A stretch of DNA of 64,000 nt, taken from assembly GCA_018873245.2 (NCBI GenBank), contig JAEMBT020000007.1, forward strand, positions 3,675,129-3,739,128, written 5' to 3'. A model generated the notes under the pieces. That model worked only from the letters and a program-made list of their open reading frames with translations, ran no database searches and was not told where the DNA came from. Of this stretch, positions 59,944-64,000 are shown piece after piece. Every line of letters begins with the position of its first letter. Positions within the stretch are counted from its first letter, which is position 1. The DNA comes from Archegozetes longisetosus. Its lineage: Eukaryota > Arthropoda > Arachnida > Sarcoptiformes > Trhypochthoniidae. The position numbers and the translations under genes were made by a program.

Positions 59944-62900
59944 AGCTGTTTAACTTTATTTTCGACTTATAGCACACAATAAGTTATATTATTACTCAAC
60001 TTATAATAACTTTTAATATACACGAGTTAATAAGTGAAATTTTGCCAAAAATAGTTTTTTCGATCAATTATTCAGATACTTCTCATAAATGATATTAAAA
60101 TATAAGTCAAAACATAGCAGTTCCGCATTTGAGGTCTTCCGTGTCACTCAATAGTTTAGAATGCAATGCTTTACAAAAATATATCAGAGCTTAAGTGAAC
60201 ATTTGACCCAAATAGTAATATAAATACTTGTTATACACCTTAAGGTGTAGACCAAAAGTAAAACAAGTTTTTAGGGTCTCTGTAAAACATAGGCATTTCT
60301 CATACTATGGGATCCAGTGACGCGTTCAGTATTTGATTAGAAATAAGACTAACACTACACTATATGTCAATTTGTGAGTAATATAATGTACTACTACGTT
60401 AAAAGTACAATAGCATTATAAGTTATGACAAGCTTACTACTACTTTGTTATTTAAGAAAAGTCTCTCAAGTCTAACGGTTTAATTAATAGAAAATTAATG
60501 CTTTCATACGTCAATGTGAAAAATTGTTTATTTTCTCAGTTGCAATGCTTTGGGATTTTAAAATCCTCTAAAATATAGTAACAAGATCAAAATTTTGAGC
60601 TACTTTTATAAAGATTCAAAACTTTAATGAAGTCTTAACACGATATAAGGCAATTCTTTCAGTTTTTCTCTCATAATGAATACGTCAACTTAAAAGTTGA
60701 AATACTATCAAAAGTTTATTTTTCATGTTCATTTCTCTGACTAATAATCTTATTTTTAATTAGGATAATTAGATTGTTTCAAAACAATTATATTTGCGAT
60801 TGTGTCATAGATTTTCAAATTTTCTGAGCCAAGCTTAAGAAAATGATAATAATTTAGGGGAATGTTAATGCACTCTTTAATGATAATTGAGTTCAATTAC
60901 AATTTCTACGAACTGAAAGCAATGCATATTACTTGAGTACTGACTTCACAAAATTAGGATTCAATATTCATTCACTATATGTTTTCTTTAAGAATGAGTA
61001 ACATAAGCTCAAACCTCAATTGAAAAAGTTATTTTCCTAATAAGTTTTCATTAGATCTTATCACATTCTTTCACTATCCATTCCTATTGTCTCTCTAATC
61101 AAGAACTAAATTAAGACTAATTTACAAGATTTGTACAAGTACTTATTCCATAACAGAAAGTGCTATCTCAAATAGTTGCTATCTTATTTAGATAGAGTTG
61201 AAACTTTCTTCAGCAGCAAAATTGATATTTTTCGTATTCAAACTATATTTCAAAAATTTTTCATAAAAAACCTTTTGAAACAGTGTTCTCAAGTTATAAC
61301 AAATGTATGAGGCATCCCCTAAATATTACCCAAATAAATTTTAGCAAGTTCACAAAGATTAAACTTTTGTGTTGATTTAATATTAGTTTTAAACAAAGTT
61401 TAATGCATTTTCCGTGACCTACAAAATACTGTGAAAGCTTTAAATTCAGCGAAACATTAAAGAAAATGACAAAAAGAAGAATAAAATTTGAATACAATAC
61501 GGAAAAAGAAAATATAATTTGTTTGCGTTATATTTGGTTATCAGAACATTGTTGAAGAGATGAACCGCAGAATTAGGCAATAATGGATATACATTGAATC
61601 AAATAATTCCCAATTCCCAACTGTTGAGTAAATTAGGCTCAACTAAAACAGAGGGAATTTCCCAAAGCAGTTCTCCGAACGGATGGAAAGTTTTTAAGAA
61701 CTAGGCTTTGAGTCAGGAATACAAAAGGGAGAGTTCATCGATAAAGGACTAGTTTTAAGGCCCTATTCTCGGAAAGCATTACATTATTTTAAATAAGCTT
61801 TGAACACTTTTGGACTGAAGTAAGTCCTTATTCAGCAAAAACTTGACAAACTATCAGAAATCTCACAGAGGCGTTTATGTAATGAGGTTTTAGGTATTGT
61901 GTATAGAAATCTCAAAATAAGCCACAAGTTAGGTTTTAAAGCAAAACATATCAAGTGAGAAAATCGATTCTCTTAATGAACAGTTCGATCAATGTAGTCT
62001 CGAGCGAAAGAATCTGGAATTCCAATTACTGGTAGGATAAAAACTAGTACTAGCATTAATCAGAGATTAAAGATATAATATAAACAATAAGAGATAGTTC
62101 TTTCGCGAATGAATTGTCAGCTTTTATTTGCTCTGCAGCTAATATTGTCAGTTAGGCTGAACGCTATCCACACAATTCGTTCTGTTCTTCAAAGAATCTA
62201 ATTTCTTAGCTTTCCTTTTAATGCAGTAACTAAATCAATGATTAATGCTAAAGTTTTGTTAATTGTCAAATAATTGCAACTACGAATCAAGTTAAACTTA
62301 GAATCTACATAAACTTTACATTTTTGTGAAGCTCATATTTTGCTCATCAAAAAGTTCTTTGATTTTAAGATAAAAGTACGATTTGTGTACTTTATGAAAG
62401 GAATGCATCAAAATTAAAGCCGTAAGAAATTGCAAGATACAACTTTTATAAATCCCAACTTCAACGTGGGATGAGATATTGCAAACATTCATACTCTCAT
62501 TTTGTTAAAACAAAATTTCTTTTACTAAAGCGGGAATATTTTCAATTAAATTGTTGAGGGAAAAAATCTCACTATGGCTATGACGTCAGATAAACGTTAT
62601 AAGTTTTGAAAAATCCTTAAACCTATTGAATATAGTAACAATTGAATCGTGAATCACAATCAAAATTAAAGGCTATTTTCTGTGAGTCATATAAAAGTAT
62701 ACTCGAGAACATGTCAACTTTAAAGAAGCACTCTTAAAATAGCACTACAATTTTAAGTCAAATTATGAATTTCCATATAAATCTACTCTGGTACCAATGA
62801 TTTACGCTCACATAACTGTCGCAGAAGTTAAAGAAACCAATAGAAAAATGAAGATTAAAATCGAAACATGAAACTTGAAATTTGATTTACTTATGCAAAA

Positions 62901-63933
62901 CTTGTGTTCTAATATACTTGTAACTTAAGATTGGTTTGTAAGACATACGAACACTATAAATATTAATGGCATATCAATCAAGAATCAATGAAGAAGAGGC
63001 CGAATCCTTAGTCATAGCATAAGTTCATATTTGGCCCGAATAAATGAATTTTTTTCGCAGCATACTCTTAAGCATCGATTCCCATATCAAATACTTTTTC
63101 GTTAATACCATTGGATAAGCATTAATAAGCAATTCTATAGATTCAGAAAATATCTAATGGTACGCATGCCTTCACCCAGGAAGAACTTAACTCCAACTCC
63201 TATTATTGTTATATGCGATCAATTCTATGAAAACAAAGTCTGGATAATTGAAGAACTTATTTTCTATTGAACCTTACTCTCAGTCTGAGTAAACTTCTCA
63301 TTAATTACCAAATTACATAAAAGATTAGTGTAATTCAATTATAGGAACAAAGCCGTTATTACAGTGTAGGAAAACTTCAAGCACATTAGTATTATTTACA
63401 TAAAGTTCTTGTTTTTACCACTAATCAAATAGCCCCCAAATTATAGCAGATGTTAATTTTGATTATATTTTTCGTACGCTACACTTTTCATAAGTCATTG
63501 TAAATTAATTATTATCTGCTATGTATATTTTAGATGAAAATTTCGTACTTAATGTCAAGTTTTACTTATTTATCTTCTTCGCACATAATATTCAATAATC
63601 AATCAAATAACCAGCTTTTCCTGAACCATTTTCTGTTTACTACTATTCACGATATTATTTATGATTTTGAGGCCATAATCAACTCTGATAAGTTCTGACA
63701 CGATTTTCATGTGTTTATGCAATAAATCGTTGCTCTCACTCCTTAAAATAGTGCAATTTTGAATGACATGAAGAATAATAAGAATTATATTCGCGATAAC
63801 TAAACATTTCCTACACAAACATTAACTCAATTTATTTTCGAATTAAATACAGGTCTAATTAAAGAGGAAGAAACAAAAACAGAGAAGAAAATTTCTTAAA
63901 CTTTTCATAACTTTTAGTCAATCCTAATATATT
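59944..63933. other. Upstream and intergenic DNA right of the reductase
   Basis: Holds the reductase 5' region. A possible TATA-like TATAAG lies about 25-30 bp before the ATG on the minus strand, too close to be the promoter of a normal 5' UTR. The rest shows no supported gene. A 71-codon frame (63603-63818, minus) with a hydrophobic N-terminus is not better than chance. Confidence 0.5.
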
Positions 63934-64000
63934 TTATACATTTAAACCAGCATTTAATGGTGCGACAGAAGGTTTCGCTATTTCAGGAAATTCTCCGACT
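63934..64000 (-). CDS. Possible C-terminal end of a further minus-strand gene (partial)
   Basis: From the right edge the minus strand reads VGEFPEIAKPSVAPLNAGLN V and stops at TAA (63934-63936). A minus-strand AATAAA lies about 100 bp downstream (near 63832). Composition is richer in G/C than the flank. The plus strand is also open here after a possible acceptor, so the strand is uncertain. Confidence 0.3.
   Translation of the reverse strand, partial: VGEFPEIAKPSVAPLNAGLNV

Noticed and set aside
63603..63818. 71-codon minus-strand frame with a signal-peptide-like start
   Set aside because: Length is at chance level and it lies just downstream of a likely stop of another gene, so it may be 3' UTR.

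Overview
The window is strongly A/T-rich eukaryotic DNA with spliced genes (GT-AG introns from 77 bp to about 14 kb). Its contents are an ionotropic-receptor-type gene, an Ac76E/AC2-type membrane adenylyl cyclase, a fatty acyl-CoA reductase and an env-bearing Ty3/Gypsy element. Together these point to an arthropod or a close ecdysozoan relative; the sequence alone does not give me the order or species.

Layout, left to right. Positions 1-13061 (minus strand) hold part of an ionotropic glutamate receptor-like gene (probably a divergent chemosensory IR). It runs off the left edge. One of its exons is split by an 8997-bp endogenous retrovirus-like LTR element (3707-12703, plus strand) flanked by the 4-bp duplication ATAT. 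The element has two 516-bp LTRs differing at one base, a tRNA-Arg-like primer site, a fused gag-pol ORF, an overlapping ORF carrying the integrase C-terminus plus Env, and a small third ORF of unknown function. Removing the element and one ATAT leaves a 200-bp exon that is open and in phase with both neighbours, so this is a young insertion that breaks a host gene.

Positions 13.1-19.6 kb are a dense field of short non-coding repeats: terminal-inverted-repeat elements, long palindromes and several hairpins of about 77-103 nt. A possible last exon of a plus-strand gene (about 19632-19861) sits tail-to-tail with the next gene.

Positions 19906-45145 (minus) hold a complete membrane adenylyl cyclase of 1108 codons in 16 coding exons. 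All splice phases agree, and the metal-binding Asp pair and the C2 purine-site residues are present. Its first coding exon is only 27 bp and lies behind a 14.2-kb intron. Positions 45.1-54.4 kb look intergenic, with a candidate promoter near 45.5 kb. Positions 54384-59943 (minus) hold a complete fatty acyl-CoA reductase of 508 aa in 7 exons. Positions 60-63.9 kb hold nothing I can support, and the right edge may contain the end of another minus-strand gene.

The host genes are neighbours, not a pathway: chemosensory channel, cAMP synthesis, and lipid/wax alcohol synthesis. The most interesting material is the young env-carrying element with its odd catalytic motifs, frame break and extra ORF; the gene it interrupts; and the recurring unrelated hairpins.
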